Below are positions 44,498-53,718 of a DNA stretch of 64,000 nucleotides, piece by piece (position 1 is the stretch's first letter; the number at the start of each line of letters is the position of its first letter). This DNA is from an uncultured Sulfitobacter sp. (GTDB lineage Bacteria; Pseudomonadota; Alphaproteobacteria; Rhodobacterales; Rhodobacteraceae): NCBI GenBank assembly GCA_947492925.1, contig CANLOQ010000002.1, forward strand, positions 620,001 to 684,000, written 5' to 3'. Both the position numbers and the translations under genes were made by a program. The notes beneath the pieces were generated by a model that saw only the letters and a list, made by a program, of their open reading frames with translations, made no database searches and was not told the origin of the DNA.

Positions 44498-46909
44498 GTG
44501 CCCGACCTGCTGATTGAGCTTTTCTCCGAAGAAATCCCCGCCCGCATGCAGCGCCGTGCGGCGGAAGATCTGCAAAAGTTGGTGACCAATGGTCTGGTCG
44601 AGGCCGGATTGACCTATGCTTCCGCTGCGGGCTTTTCCACGCCCCGCCGCCTGACGCTGACAATCGAGGATATGCTGGGCGAAAGCCCTTCGGTGGTCGA
44701 AGAACGCAAAGGCCCCAAGGCGGACGCGCCCGAGAAAGCCATCGAAGGGTTCCTGCGCGGGGCTGGCGTCAGCCGGGCTGATCTGGAAGAGCGCGAGACC
44801 CCGAAGGGCACGATCCTGTTTGCGCGCATCAACAAGCCGGGGCGCCCGGCGGCGGAAATCGTGGCGGAGGTGCTGGAACACACTATCCGCAATTTCCCGT
44901 GGCCCAAGTCAATGCGCTGGGGCAGCGGCGCGCTGAAATGGGTGCGCCCGTTGCATTCGATTGTCTGTGTGATGTCCGCCGAGGACGGCGCGGAAGTGGT
45001 GCCTTTGGATGTGGACGGGATCACATCAGGTGATGTGACCTACGGCCACCGGTTTCTGGCACCGGGCGCGATCACTGTCAGCAGCTTTGAGGATTACGAG
45101 GCCAAGCTGGCGCGCGCTCATGTTGTTTTGCGCGCCGAGGCACGGGCCGAGACGATCTGGCACGATGCCACGAATATGGCCTTTGCGAATGGTCTGGAAG
45201 TGGTCGAGGATGCCGGTTTGCTGGCCGAGGTGTCCGGGCTGGTCGAATGGCCTGTGGTGCTGATGGGCCGGATTGCCGATGATTTTCTGGACCTGCCGCC
45301 GGAGGTTTTGCAGACCTCGATGAAAGAGCATCAGAAGTTCTTTTCCGTGCGCAACCCCAAGACAGGCCAGATCGAGCGGTTCATCACCGTGGCGAACCGC
45401 ACCACGTCCGATGAGGGCGCGACGATCCTCGCGGGCAACGAAAAGGTGCTTTCGGCGCGGCTGGCGGATGCGAAATTCTTCTGGGAGAACGATTTGCGCG
45501 TGGCCACGTCAGACGAGGGCATGGCGGCGTGGGTCAAGGCGTTGGAGAACGTCACGTTCCACAACAAGCTGGGCACGCAGGCTGAATTGATCGAACGCAT
45601 GGCCGTGCTGGCCCGCGAACTGGCCCCGATGGTGGGCGCGGATGCCGATCTTTCGGAGCAGGCGGCGCGGGTGGCGAAAGCCGATCTGTCGTCCGAGATG
45701 GTTTACGAGTTCCCCGAATTGCAGGGGCTGATGGGGCGGTACTATGCGGAAGCGGCGGGTCTGCCTTCGGAGGTCGCGGCGGCGGCGCAGGAACACTACG
45801 CGCCCTTGGGGCCGTCCGATGATGTGCCAACAGCACCCGTATCGGTGGCCGTGGCGCTGGCGGAGAAGATCGACAAGCTAACCGGGTTCTGGGCGATTGA
45901 TGAGAAGCCAACGGGGAGTAAAGATCCGTTTGCGCTGCGGCGGGCGGCGTTGGGTGTTATTCGGTTAGTGTTAATTAATGACTTGCAGATCAATCTGGGA
46001 GAAGCGTTGGTTTCAGGCTTTAAAGAGCAAGTGATGGCTAGTGATTTTTCAGAAATGCACTCAAACCCATTTGGTTCTTTCGTGGATCATGAAGAAGAAA
46101 TTGAAGCGCTTGAGACAGTTCCCAGATACGGGGCAATTGAAATGATCCTTCGCACGGACAGGGCTTTCGAAGTTTTTCTCCAGAAAACAAGAGACGGAGA
46201 ATATTTTTCTGAGCAAGAGAGCCACCCTGTCGAAAAAGCGGCTGCAAAGGAGCAAATTGAAGAATTTTGCGCATACGCGGAACAATTGAGGTTCCTTTCT
46301 GGAAAAAGTGATGTCCCGGCTTGGGAGGATGGAGATCATGCGGATGTAGAGCGGCGATTTGCAGAAGTTTTCAACATTGAAAGCGAAAACCTCCTCGCTT
46401 TCCTCCACGACCGCCTAAAAGTCTACCTGCGCGACCAAGGCATCCGTCACGACATCATCGACGCATGTATCGCCATGCCGGGCAACGACGATCTGACCCT
46501 CCTCGTCAAACGCGCCCGTGCGCTCAGCGAAACGCTGAAAACAGACGACGGCGAAAACCTGATTCAAGGCTTCAAACGCGCAAACAACATCCTCACTCAG
46601 GCCGAGGAAGCCGACGGTGTCGAATACTCCTACGGCGCGGATGTGAAGTTCGCGGAAACCGACGAGGAACGCACCCTGTTCGCAGCCCTCGACGCCGCCG
46701 AAGCCGTGATCACCCCCGCGATGGAGAAGCAGGATTTCACCACCGCGATGACTGCGATGGCCTCCCTGCGCGGCCCCATCGACGCCTTCTTCGAAGCGGT
46801 GCAGGTGAACTCCGACAATGGCACCGTGCGGCGAAACCGGCTCAACCTGCTCAGCCGGATCAGGACGATCTGTACCTCCGTGGCCGATCTGACGCGGGTG
46901 GACGGCTGA
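44498..46909 (+). CDS. glyS: glycine--tRNA ligase beta subunit with large insertion
   Basis: The beta subunit recognises tRNA-Gly for GlyQ. It begins MPDLLIELFSEEIPARMQ from a GTG at 44498. Conserved parts include LGELSPSVVEERKGP-like (GESPSVVEERKGP), FPKSMRW-like (FPWPKSMRWG), KEHQKFFSVRN, GSKDPFALRRAALG and, after a gap, LLAFLHDRLKVYLRDQG with the C-terminal DALR-type anticodon-binding domain. The protein is 803 residues against about 690-700. The excess is a block of about 120 residues (about 509-627), encoded by DNA near 44% GC, described separately. The reading frame is intact across the block, so the gene is likely functional. Confidence 0.95.
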   Translation: MPDLLIELFSEEIPARMQRRAAEDLQKLVTNGLVEAGLTYASAAGFSTPRRLTLTIEDMLGESPSVVEERKGPKADAPEKAIEGFLRGAGVSRADLEERETPKGTILFARINKPGRPAAEIVAEVLEHTIRNFPWPKSMRWGSGALKWVRPLHSIVCVMSAEDGAEVVPLDVDGITSGDVTYGHRFLAPGAITVSSFEDYEAKLARAHVVLRAEARAETIWHDATNMAFANGLEVVEDAGLLAEVSGLVEWPVVLMGRIADDFLDLPPEVLQTSMKEHQKFFSVRNPKTGQIERFITVANRTTSDEGATILAGNEKVLSARLADAKFFWENDLRVATSDEGMAAWVKALENVTFHNKLGTQAELIERMAVLARELAPMVGADADLSEQAARVAKADLSSEMVYEFPELQGLMGRYYAEAAGLPSEVAAAAQEHYAPLGPSDDVPTAPVSVAVALAEKIDKLTGFWAIDEKPTGSKDPFALRRAALGVIRLVLINDLQINLGEALVSGFKEQVMASDFSEMHSNPFGSFVDHEEEIEALETVPRYGAIEMILRTDRAFEVFLQKTRDGEYFSEQESHPVEKAAAKEQIEEFCAYAEQLRFLSGKSDVPAWEDGDHADVERRFAEVFNIESENLLAFLHDRLKVYLRDQGIRHDIIDACIAMPGNDDLTLLVKRARALSETLKTDDGENLIQGFKRANNILTQAEEADGVEYSYGADVKFAETDEERTLFAALDAAEAVITPAMEKQDFTTAMTAMASLRGPIDAFFEAVQVNSDNGTVRRNRLNLLSRIRTICTSVADLTRVDG
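46022..46378 (+). other. AT-rich in-frame insertion inside glyS
   Basis: This stretch encodes about 120 residues with no counterpart in E. coli GlyS, where only about a dozen residues connect the same two conserved segments. I counted 133 G or C in 46021-46320 (44%), well below the surroundings, and codons end in A or T far more often (for example GAA, AAA, TTT). The compositional change begins near 45953. The residues are acidic and helical (HEEEIEALE, EKAAAKEQIEEFC). No transposon ends or direct repeats are visible. Confidence 0.75.
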
Positions 46910-46995
46910 AACGGACTGTCACATTTGGTTGACACCGGCCCCTTGCCAGACCCTGAATACCGCCTATGCTGCACCTGAAAGCAAAAGGTGCTGCA

Positions 46996-49533
46996 GTGCA
47001 GAATAATCCAGACACCACGTTGGTGACAGAAACCGCCCCGATCGCCAATGAGACCCACGGTGGGCGGGCGAAATGTCTGCAACGTCTGGTCCGGCTGGAC
47101 CTGCCGGTGCCGCGCACCGTCGCGCTGTCCTTTGACACGGTGCAGGGGATTGCCAAAGGCCAGATGCCCGATGTGGCGCGGGTGGTGGATGAAATGCCCA
47201 AAGGCGCGCTGATGTGTGTGCGCCCCTCCAGTCAGGACCCCGATTGGGGCGGGCCGGGGGCGGTTTTGAACATCGGGATCAACGGCACACGGTTCGAGGA
47301 GTTGTGCGGGACCATCGGTGAGGAATCCGCAGCGGCACTTTATACCCGTTTTGTGCAATCCTATGCAGTCAACATCGCCCGGCTTGACCCGGATATGTTC
47401 GACGACGTGACCGGTGACGGACGCTCCGCGCTGGCGCAATCGCTGCATGCCTATGAAGCAGAGACCGAAGAGCAGTTTCCGCAAGACCCAGTGGTGCAAC
47501 TCACCGCCGTACTGCGCTCAATGGCGCGGGCGTGGGACGGCACCTCGGCGCGGCTGCTCAGGCAGGCCAAGGGTGCGCCGGCGGATGCGGGGCTGGGGCT
47601 GGTCGTACAGGAAATGGCCTTTGGCGTGGGCAACGGTGAAAGCGGCTCAGGCGTGCTGCAACTGGTCGATTCCGAGACCGGGCTGCGCCAGATCACCGGA
47701 CGCTACCTGAGCCAGAGTCAGGGGCGCGATGCGCTCGCCTCCGATGCGGGCAGCATGTACCTGACGCGCGATCCGCGCGGTCCATCGCTGGAAGACCTGG
47801 CACCGGAGGCTTTTGCCGAACTGGTAGAGCACGCGGGCCTGATGCGCATCAAACTGCGCGCGGAAATGCAGGTCGAATTCGTGATCGAAGACGGCAAGCT
47901 GCACATCCTCGACGGCGTGCGGGTGGCGCGATCGTCGCGTGCGGCGGTGCGGATTGCCGTGGCGCTGGCGGACGAAGGGATTATCCCGCGCGAAGAGGCG
48001 TTGATGCGGGTTGAGCCGCGCACCTTGTCCGAATTGCTGCACCGGCAGGTGGCCCCGAACTTCAAACGCGACGTGATCGGGCGCGGGATCGCCGCCAGCC
48101 CGGGGGCGGCCACCGGCAAGCTGGTGTTCTCTGCCGGGGAGGCGCAGGCAGCGGCGGCCCGCAATGAGCCCTGTATCCTGATCCGGCGCGAGACGAGCCC
48201 CGAAGACATTCGCGGAATGCACGCCGCCGTCGCCGTGGTGACAGAGCGCGGCGGCATCACCAGCCATGCGGCGGTGATCGGACGCGGGCTTGGCCTGCCG
48301 TGTGTGGTGGGGGTGTCGGATCTGAAGTTCAACCTTCTGTCCAAACAGTTGACGGCACCCGACGGGCGCACCTTCGGGGAAGGCGATGAGATCACGGTCG
48401 ATGGCTCAAGCGGTCAGGTGCTGGCCGGAGCCGCCGAAATGCGCGAGGCGGCGCTTGATGAAAACTTTACCCGTCTGATGTCATGGGCCGAGGATGTGGC
48501 CGACATCGGGGTCCGCGCCAATGCCGATACACCGGCGGATGCGCAAACGGCACGCAATTTCAACGCCCACGGGATCGGGCTATGCCGGACAGAGCACATG
48601 TTCTTTGAGGCGGGCCGCCTGACGGTCATGCGCGAGATGATCTTTGCCGAAACGGGCGAGGGGCGCCGCGCGGTGCTGGAACGCCTGCTGCCCATGCAGC
48701 GCGCCGATTTCACCGAGCTTTTCCGCATCATGCAGGGCCAGCCCGTCTGTATCCGCCTGTTTGACCCGCCGCTGCACGAATTTTTGCCGATGCACCGCGC
48801 AGGCCAGCGCGAACTGGCCGATGCGCTGAACCTGCCCTTGTCCAGCGTGACCCGCCGGATCGAGGCGATGAGCGAATATAACCCCATGCTGGGCCTGCGC
48901 GGGGTGCGGTTGGGCGTGACCGTGCCAGAGATTTACGAAATGCAGGCCCGCGCGATTTTTGAGGCGACGGTAGAGGCCAGCCGAGGGCAGGACCCGGTAG
49001 TGCCTGAAATCATGATCCCGCTGGTATCGGCGCGACGCGAGGTCGAGATGGTCAAGAATGCCATTGATGCGGTCGCGGTGGCGGTGCGCAGCGAAATGGA
49101 TGCGACGTTCGATTACCGTCTGGGCATCATGGTCGAAACCCCGCGCGCGGCCCTGCGCGCCGGAGAGATTGCCCCCCATTGCGCCTTTCTCAGCTTTGGC
49201 ACCAACGATCTGACGCAGATGACATATGGTCTGTCACGCGACGATGCAGGGCGGTTCATGTCGGACTACGTGCAGCAGGGCGTTTATGCCGAAGACCCGT
49301 TTCACATGCTGGATGTCGACGGTGTGGGCGAGTTGTTGCAACTGGGCGCAGAGCGGGGACGGCGCGCGCAGCCGGGCATCACCTTGTCCCTGTGCGGCGA
49401 ACACGGGGGCAACCCCGAATCAATCGCGTTTTGCCGGGATGCGGGGTTTGATTATGTTTCCTGCTCGCCTTTCCGTGTTCCCGTGGCCCGCCTGGCTGCG
49501 GCGCAATTGGCGATCCGGCACAAGATCGGGTAG
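46996..49533 (+). CDS. ppdK: pyruvate, phosphate dikinase-family protein
   Basis: PPDK interconverts pyruvate, ATP and phosphate with PEP, AMP and pyrophosphate, allowing gluconeogenesis from C3 compounds. The central phosphohistidine domain has GGITSHAAVIGRG with His424, and the C-terminal PEP/pyruvate barrel has GFGTND-like (SFGTNDLTQMTYG) and CGEHGGNPESI with Cys800; both are complete. The N-terminal ATP-grasp half is shorter and altered: GGRAK replaces GGKG, VRPSSQDPDWGGPGAVLN replaces the VRSGA...PGMMDTVLN motif, and the Gln-Thr-Arg of the end motif reads Asp-Gly-Val. I favour GTG 46996 with AAAAGG upstream over an ATG at 46966. It follows glyS as in relatives. True dikinase activity deserves caution. 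Confidence 0.87.
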   Translation: MQNNPDTTLVTETAPIANETHGGRAKCLQRLVRLDLPVPRTVALSFDTVQGIAKGQMPDVARVVDEMPKGALMCVRPSSQDPDWGGPGAVLNIGINGTRFEELCGTIGEESAAALYTRFVQSYAVNIARLDPDMFDDVTGDGRSALAQSLHAYEAETEEQFPQDPVVQLTAVLRSMARAWDGTSARLLRQAKGAPADAGLGLVVQEMAFGVGNGESGSGVLQLVDSETGLRQITGRYLSQSQGRDALASDAGSMYLTRDPRGPSLEDLAPEAFAELVEHAGLMRIKLRAEMQVEFVIEDGKLHILDGVRVARSSRAAVRIAVALADEGIIPREEALMRVEPRTLSELLHRQVAPNFKRDVIGRGIAASPGAATGKLVFSAGEAQAAAARNEPCILIRRETSPEDIRGMHAAVAVVTERGGITSHAAVIGRGLGLPCVVGVSDLKFNLLSKQLTAPDGRTFGEGDEITVDGSSGQVLAGAAEMREAALDENFTRLMSWAEDVADIGVRANADTPADAQTARNFNAHGIGLCRTEHMFFEAGRLTVMREMIFAETGEGRRAVLERLLPMQRADFTELFRIMQGQPVCIRLFDPPLHEFLPMHRAGQRELADALNLPLSSVTRRIEAMSEYNPMLGLRGVRLGVTVPEIYEMQARAIFEATVEASRGQDPVVPEIMIPLVSARREVEMVKNAIDAVAVAVRSEMDATFDYRLGIMVETPRAALRAGEIAPHCAFLSFGTNDLTQMTYGLSRDDAGRFMSDYVQQGVYAEDPFHMLDVDGVGELLQLGAERGRRAQPGITLSLCGEHGGNPESIAFCRDAGFDYVSCSPFRVPVARLAAAQLAIRHKIG

Positions 49534-49648
49534 CCACTGGCCCGTTTGATGCTACAAAATGGGTGCGTTGGCAGGTTTTTGCGTAACACGTCCTGACGGC
49601 TTTACGAATTTGGCATTTCTGGGTAGGCGCAGGCATCTGTAACTACCG

Positions 49649-50302
49649 ATGAGATCCCTCATGCTGCCGCGCTGCCGTTCTGTTTTTGCCCTTGTCCTTG
49701 GGGCGTTGACCCTGTTTCCCGCCGTGACCTCCGCGTCCTCTGACACCGCCGAAGCGTTGGCAAAAGTCGAAGAACGTGGGCTGAAATCCGCCGGGCAGGA
49801 CAGGCTGAAGGCGCTGGTCGCCCAACCCGCAGCGGCACAGAACGGCGTCAGATATTCGCGCAGCTGGATTGACGCGCAACCGCGCGCCACAGGCTCTGCC
49901 CAGTGGCGTTGTCTGGCCGAAGCGTTGTATTTCGAAGCACGGGGCGAAACCGTCAAAGGGCAGTTTGCCGTGGCCGAAGTGATCATGAACCGTGTGAAAA
50001 GCGCGCGTTTTCCCGGCTCTTTGTGCGGCGTGATCAATCAAGGCACCGGCCGCAAATACCAATGCCAGTTTACCTACACCTGTGACGGCCACGCCGAGGT
50101 GATCGCAGAGCCGCGCGCCTTTGCCCGCGTGGGCAAGATCGCTCGCTTTGTGATGGACGGCAAGGGGGCCAAGCTGACCGACGGTGCCACGCATTATCAC
50201 ACCACGGCGGTGCGCCCCAGCTGGTCAAGGGTTTACACCCGCACGGCCAAGATCGGTGTTCACCTCTTTTACCGTCACACGTGGCGTACCGCGTCAAACT
50301 GA
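49649..50302 (+). CDS. SleB/CwlJ-like cell wall hydrolase
   Basis: A 217-residue exported protein with an N-terminal signal (RSVFALVLGALTLFPAVTSA). The C-terminal half is a Hydrolase_2 (SleB-like) domain: CLAEALYFEARGETVKGQFAVAEVIMNRV with the catalytic Glu in EARGE, then YQCQFTYTCDG and DGATHYHTTAVRPSW. In sporeformers this family cleaves cortex peptidoglycan; in non-sporulating alphaproteobacteria it probably works in wall remodelling. An N-terminal helical region (about 30-75) has no recognised domain. It stands alone between ppdK and the folate operon. Confidence 0.9.
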   Translation: MRSLMLPRCRSVFALVLGALTLFPAVTSASSDTAEALAKVEERGLKSAGQDRLKALVAQPAAAQNGVRYSRSWIDAQPRATGSAQWRCLAEALYFEARGETVKGQFAVAEVIMNRVKSARFPGSLCGVINQGTGRKYQCQFTYTCDGHAEVIAEPRAFARVGKIARFVMDGKGAKLTDGATHYHTTAVRPSWSRVYTRTAKIGVHLFYRHTWRTASN

Positions 50303-50393
50303 CGGTTCTGCCCGCCCGCATGACGGAAAAAATGATGTGCCGGTGCGGCTGATCTGCTAGAGCGGGGCGAAGACCCTATCGAAGAGATACTCC

Positions 50394-51320
50394 ATGACAG
50401 ATGAAGTCCGCCTTGCCTTTGCGCATCCCTCCGAGCGTGCTGAGGCCCTATCGGGCGCCGATCCGCTGGACCGTATCTCGCTGCGGGATCACACCGTTGA
50501 GGTCGAGATTGGCGCGTTTCAGGCCGAACGCGGGGTAACCCAGCGCATCTGTTTTAATGTCGTGGTCGAGGTGCAACCACTGATCGGGCCGATTGATGAT
50601 GATGTTGACCGGATCCTAAGCTACGACCGCGTGACCGAGGCGATTGCCGCCGAGCTTGCGGTTGAACGTCTGGCATTGCTTGAAACTCTGGCAGAGCGGG
50701 TGGCCGAACGTATTTTGCTTGAGCCGCAGGCGGTGCGTGCCTTTGTACGTATCGAAAAGCTGGACCGCGGCCCCGGCGCACTGGGGGTTGAAATTGTGCG
50801 CGCACGCGACAGCGCTCAACCGGCGGTGCTGCCGGTTCCTGAAGAGGCCCCGCAGCCTGAACTTGTGTATCTCAGCAATGATGCCATCGCCTCGCCCCAC
50901 CTCAAAGGATGGCTGGACCAGCTTGAGGCTCTTGGCCGTCCGTTGATCCTGTGCGTGGGGGCCAGCGATGCGGCGGCCCCTCAGGTGCCGCACCGCATGG
51001 CGCAACGCCGGATTGATCTGCTGGCCATCGAACAGAATGCCTGGGTGCTGGCCGCGCGCGATGACCGGTGCGTTGTGGTCGACACCCGGACGGAACTTGA
51101 TTGGGCGATGAAGAACGGCCAGACCTGCGTTTGGGCCCCGTCCAAGATCGTGCTGGATGCTGTCGATACGCCTTCCGCACAACCGCGTGATGCGGTGGCG
51201 CTTGCTGCGTGGTTTGCCGCCAGTTTCGATGCGCAGAACATGCTTGTGATGGGCGCACCCTTGCCGGATGACGCTTGTGTGCCCCTGCGCCAGATGGCCG
51301 TGACGCAGGCGCGCCTATGA
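50394..51320 (+). CDS. folB: dihydroneopterin aldolase with extra C-terminal domain
   Basis: FolB splits dihydroneopterin to hydroxymethyl-dihydropterin in folate synthesis. Residues 28-137 are a FolB domain: RISLRDHTVEVEIGAFQAER, LSYDRVTEAI, LLETLAERVAERIL, and EKLDRGPGALGVEI with the catalytic Lys122. The protein is 308 residues, against about 120 for FolB alone. The extra C-terminal domain (about 158-308) reads as an alpha/beta fold (LVYLSNDAI, PLILCVGASD, WVLAARDDRCVVVDT, GQTCVWAPSKIVLDAV), and I do not recognise it confidently; a degenerate amino-acid-kinase fold is possible. The stop overlaps folP (ATGA), and folP overlaps glmM, so these form one operon. Confidence 0.9.
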   Translation: MTDEVRLAFAHPSERAEALSGADPLDRISLRDHTVEVEIGAFQAERGVTQRICFNVVVEVQPLIGPIDDDVDRILSYDRVTEAIAAELAVERLALLETLAERVAERILLEPQAVRAFVRIEKLDRGPGALGVEIVRARDSAQPAVLPVPEEAPQPELVYLSNDAIASPHLKGWLDQLEALGRPLILCVGASDAAAPQVPHRMAQRRIDLLAIEQNAWVLAARDDRCVVVDTRTELDWAMKNGQTCVWAPSKIVLDAVDTPSAQPRDAVALAAWFAASFDAQNMLVMGAPLPDDACVPLRQMAVTQARL

Positions 51321-52342
51321 CCGCCGACGGGCTGTACTTCCGCCCGCTGGTGCAGGTCGGCCCGGCGCGGCCCAAAGGCGCGCTGCGCCTCGCGGGGGGC
51401 TGGGGCTGGTTCACTGATATTGAGGTGTTGGGACGCGGGCAAATGCCACGGGTCATTCCCCTGACACAGGCACCGGGCACGGTGCTGGATGCGCTAAGCC
51501 AGCCGCGCACGGATATCGGGGGACTATCGCTGAACCAACCGCGTATCATGGGCATTCTGAACGCAACACCCGACAGCTTTTCCGATGGTGGCTTGCATGC
51601 GGGGGCGGCAGATGCAGTGGCGGCTGGCTTGCGGATGGTGGCGGCAGGCGTGGATGTGATCGACATCGGCGGGGAAAGCACCCGTCCCGGTGCCGCGACC
51701 GTTCCTGTGGACGAAGAAATCGGACGGGTGGTGCCCGTAATCGACGGGCTGCGCGCGGCGGGTGCCGACACGCTGATATCCAATGACACCCGCAAGGCGG
51801 CTGTTGCAGAGGCGGCGATTGGCGCGGGTGCAGGGCTGATCAACGATGTGTCCGGCTTTACCTACGATCCGGCCCTTGCCCCGCTGGCCGCAACGTGGGA
51901 ATTGCCGGTCTGTGTCATGCACGCGCTGGGTGATCCCGCCACCATGCAGCAGGATCCGCGTTACGACGACGTATTGCTGGACGTTTATGATTTTCTGGCC
52001 CTTCAGATCGAAACACTGGTCCGCGCAGGCATACCGCGCAGGCGCATCATCGCGGATCCGGGCATCGGTTTTGGAAAAACCCTCGCGCACAACCTGACCC
52101 TGTTGTCGCGGCTCAGCCTGTTTCACGCCTTGGGCGTACCGGTGTTGCTGGGGGCCTCACGAAAGCGGTTTATCGGCACCATCAGCGGGGCCGAAGCGGC
52201 GGACGCCCGCTTGCCCGGAAGTGTGGGGGTCGGACTGGCTGCACTTTCGCATGGCGTCCAGATGCTGCGGGTGCATGATGTGCCCGAAACACTTCAGGCC
52301 GTTGCGCTGTGGCGTTCGGCTATGGCAGGAAGACAGATATGA
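51317..52342 (+). CDS. folP: dihydropteroate synthase
   Basis: FolP joins hydroxymethyl-dihydropterin diphosphate to p-aminobenzoate, the sulfonamide target. The TIM-barrel domain starts at about residue 75 with [17 protein letters not shown] (Asn82), then [30 protein letters not shown] and [11 protein letters not shown]. The 341-residue length includes a 70-residue N-terminal extension ([20 protein letters not shown]), which appears usual in this group. The ATG at 51317 overlaps the folB stop and the stop overlaps the glmM start, both as ATGA. Secure. Confidence 0.96.
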   Translation: MTADGLYFRPLVQVGPARPKGALRLAGGWGWFTDIEVLGRGQMPRVIPLTQAPGTVLDALSQPRTDIGGLSLNQPRIMGILNATPDSFSDGGLHAGAADAVAAGLRMVAAGVDVIDIGGESTRPGAATVPVDEEIGRVVPVIDGLRAAGADTLISNDTRKAAVAEAAIGAGAGLINDVSGFTYDPALAPLAATWELPVCVMHALGDPATMQQDPRYDDVLLDVYDFLALQIETLVRAGIPRRRIIADPGIGFGKTLAHNLTLLSRLSLFHALGVPVLLGASRKRFIGTISGAEAADARLPGSVGVGLAALSHGVQMLRVHDVPETLQAVALWRSAMAGRQI

Positions 52343-53682
52343 CAAAACTTTTTGGCACCGACGGCGTGCGTGGCACCGCCAATACCCATCCCATGACCCC
52401 CGAAATGGCCCTGCGCATCGGCGCGGCGGTCGGGCGGCATTTCCGCCGCGATACATCGGCCGTACACCGGGTTGTGATCGGCAAGGACACGCGCCTGTCG
52501 GGGTATATGTTTGAGAACGCGCTCACCGCCGGTTTGACAAGCACGGGCATGAACGTGCTGCTGCTGGGGCCGGTACCGACCCCGGCGGTGGGCCTGCTGA
52601 CCCGGTCGATGCGCGCCGATCTGGGGGTGATGATCTCGGCCAGCCATAACCCGGCCCATGACAACGGGATCAAGTTCTTCGGACCCGACGGGTTCAAGCT
52701 GTCCGACGATGTCGAAGCAGAGATCGAGGCGCTGGTCGCTTCGGGGGTGGAACCGGCCCCGGCAGCAGAAATCGGGCGTGCACGCCGCATCGACGACGGA
52801 CGGTATCGCTATGTGGAACGGGTCAAATCCTCTTTTCCGCGCCGCATGCGGCTGGACGGGCTGAAAATCGTGATTGATTGCGCCAACGGTGCCGCGCACC
52901 GTGTGGCCCCCGATGCCCTTTGGGAACTGGGCGCAGAGGTGATCTCGGTCGGGGTCAGCCCGGACGGGCACAATATCAATGAGGGATGCGGATCAACCCA
53001 TCCGCAAACCGCTGCCGAAACGGTCGTGGCTCACGGCGCTCATGTAGGTATCTGTCTGGACGGGGATGCGGACCGCGTGATCCTTGTTGATGAAAAAGGC
53101 AAAGTCGGGGACGGCGATCAGTTTATGGCGCTGATGGCGGCCAGATGGGCTGACGAAGACCGCCTCAAGGGCCGCGCGCTGGTCGCCACGGTCATGAGCA
53201 ATCTGGGCCTTGAACATTTTTTGCAGAGCCGTGGCCTGCGGCTTGAGCGAACGGGCGTGGGCGATCGCTATGTGGTCGAGCGTATGCGTCAGGGCGGGTT
53301 CAACCTTGGCGGCGAACAATCGGGGCACATCGTGATGACGGACCACGCCACCACCGGTGACGGGCTGATGGCGGGTTTGCAGTTCTTGGCGGAAATGGTG
53401 CGTTCCGAAAAACCGGCGTCTGAGCTGCTGCATCAGTTCGAAACCGTGCCGCAATTGCTGAAAAACGTGCGTTTTGCCACCGGGCAGGTGCCGCTCGACA
53501 CGGATGTGGTCAAAGCTGCGATTGCGCAGGCCGAAAGCGATCTGGCGGGCGGCGGGCGTCTGTTGATCCGCACCTCCGGCACCGAACCGCTGGTGCGTGT
53601 CATGGCAGAGCACGAGGACGCGGGCCTGATGGAACGCGCCGTGGACAGCGTGGTGGCGGCGGTAGAGGAAGCGGTCGCCTAA
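52339..53682 (+). CDS. glmM: phosphoglucosamine mutase
   Basis: GlmM converts glucosamine 6-phosphate to glucosamine 1-phosphate for peptidoglycan and lipopolysaccharide. The 447-residue protein begins [14 protein letters not shown]; the phospho-Ser is Ser102 in [16 protein letters not shown]; the metal loop is [12 protein letters not shown], and the C-terminal sugar-binding signature is [14 protein letters not shown]. The ATG at 52339 overlaps the folP stop. folP-glmM is a widespread bacterial pair. Secure. Confidence 0.97.
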   Translation: MTKLFGTDGVRGTANTHPMTPEMALRIGAAVGRHFRRDTSAVHRVVIGKDTRLSGYMFENALTAGLTSTGMNVLLLGPVPTPAVGLLTRSMRADLGVMISASHNPAHDNGIKFFGPDGFKLSDDVEAEIEALVASGVEPAPAAEIGRARRIDDGRYRYVERVKSSFPRRMRLDGLKIVIDCANGAAHRVAPDALWELGAEVISVGVSPDGHNINEGCGSTHPQTAAETVVAHGAHVGICLDGDADRVILVDEKGKVGDGDQFMALMAARWADEDRLKGRALVATVMSNLGLEHFLQSRGLRLERTGVGDRYVVERMRQGGFNLGGEQSGHIVMTDHATTGDGLMAGLQFLAEMVRSEKPASELLHQFETVPQLLKNVRFATGQVPLDTDVVKAAIAQAESDLAGGGRLLIRTSGTEPLVRVMAEHEDAGLMERAVDSVVAAVEEAVA

Positions 53683-53718
53683 AGGCGCGCCGCCGGGTCC
53701 GGCATTCGGGAAATCGGG

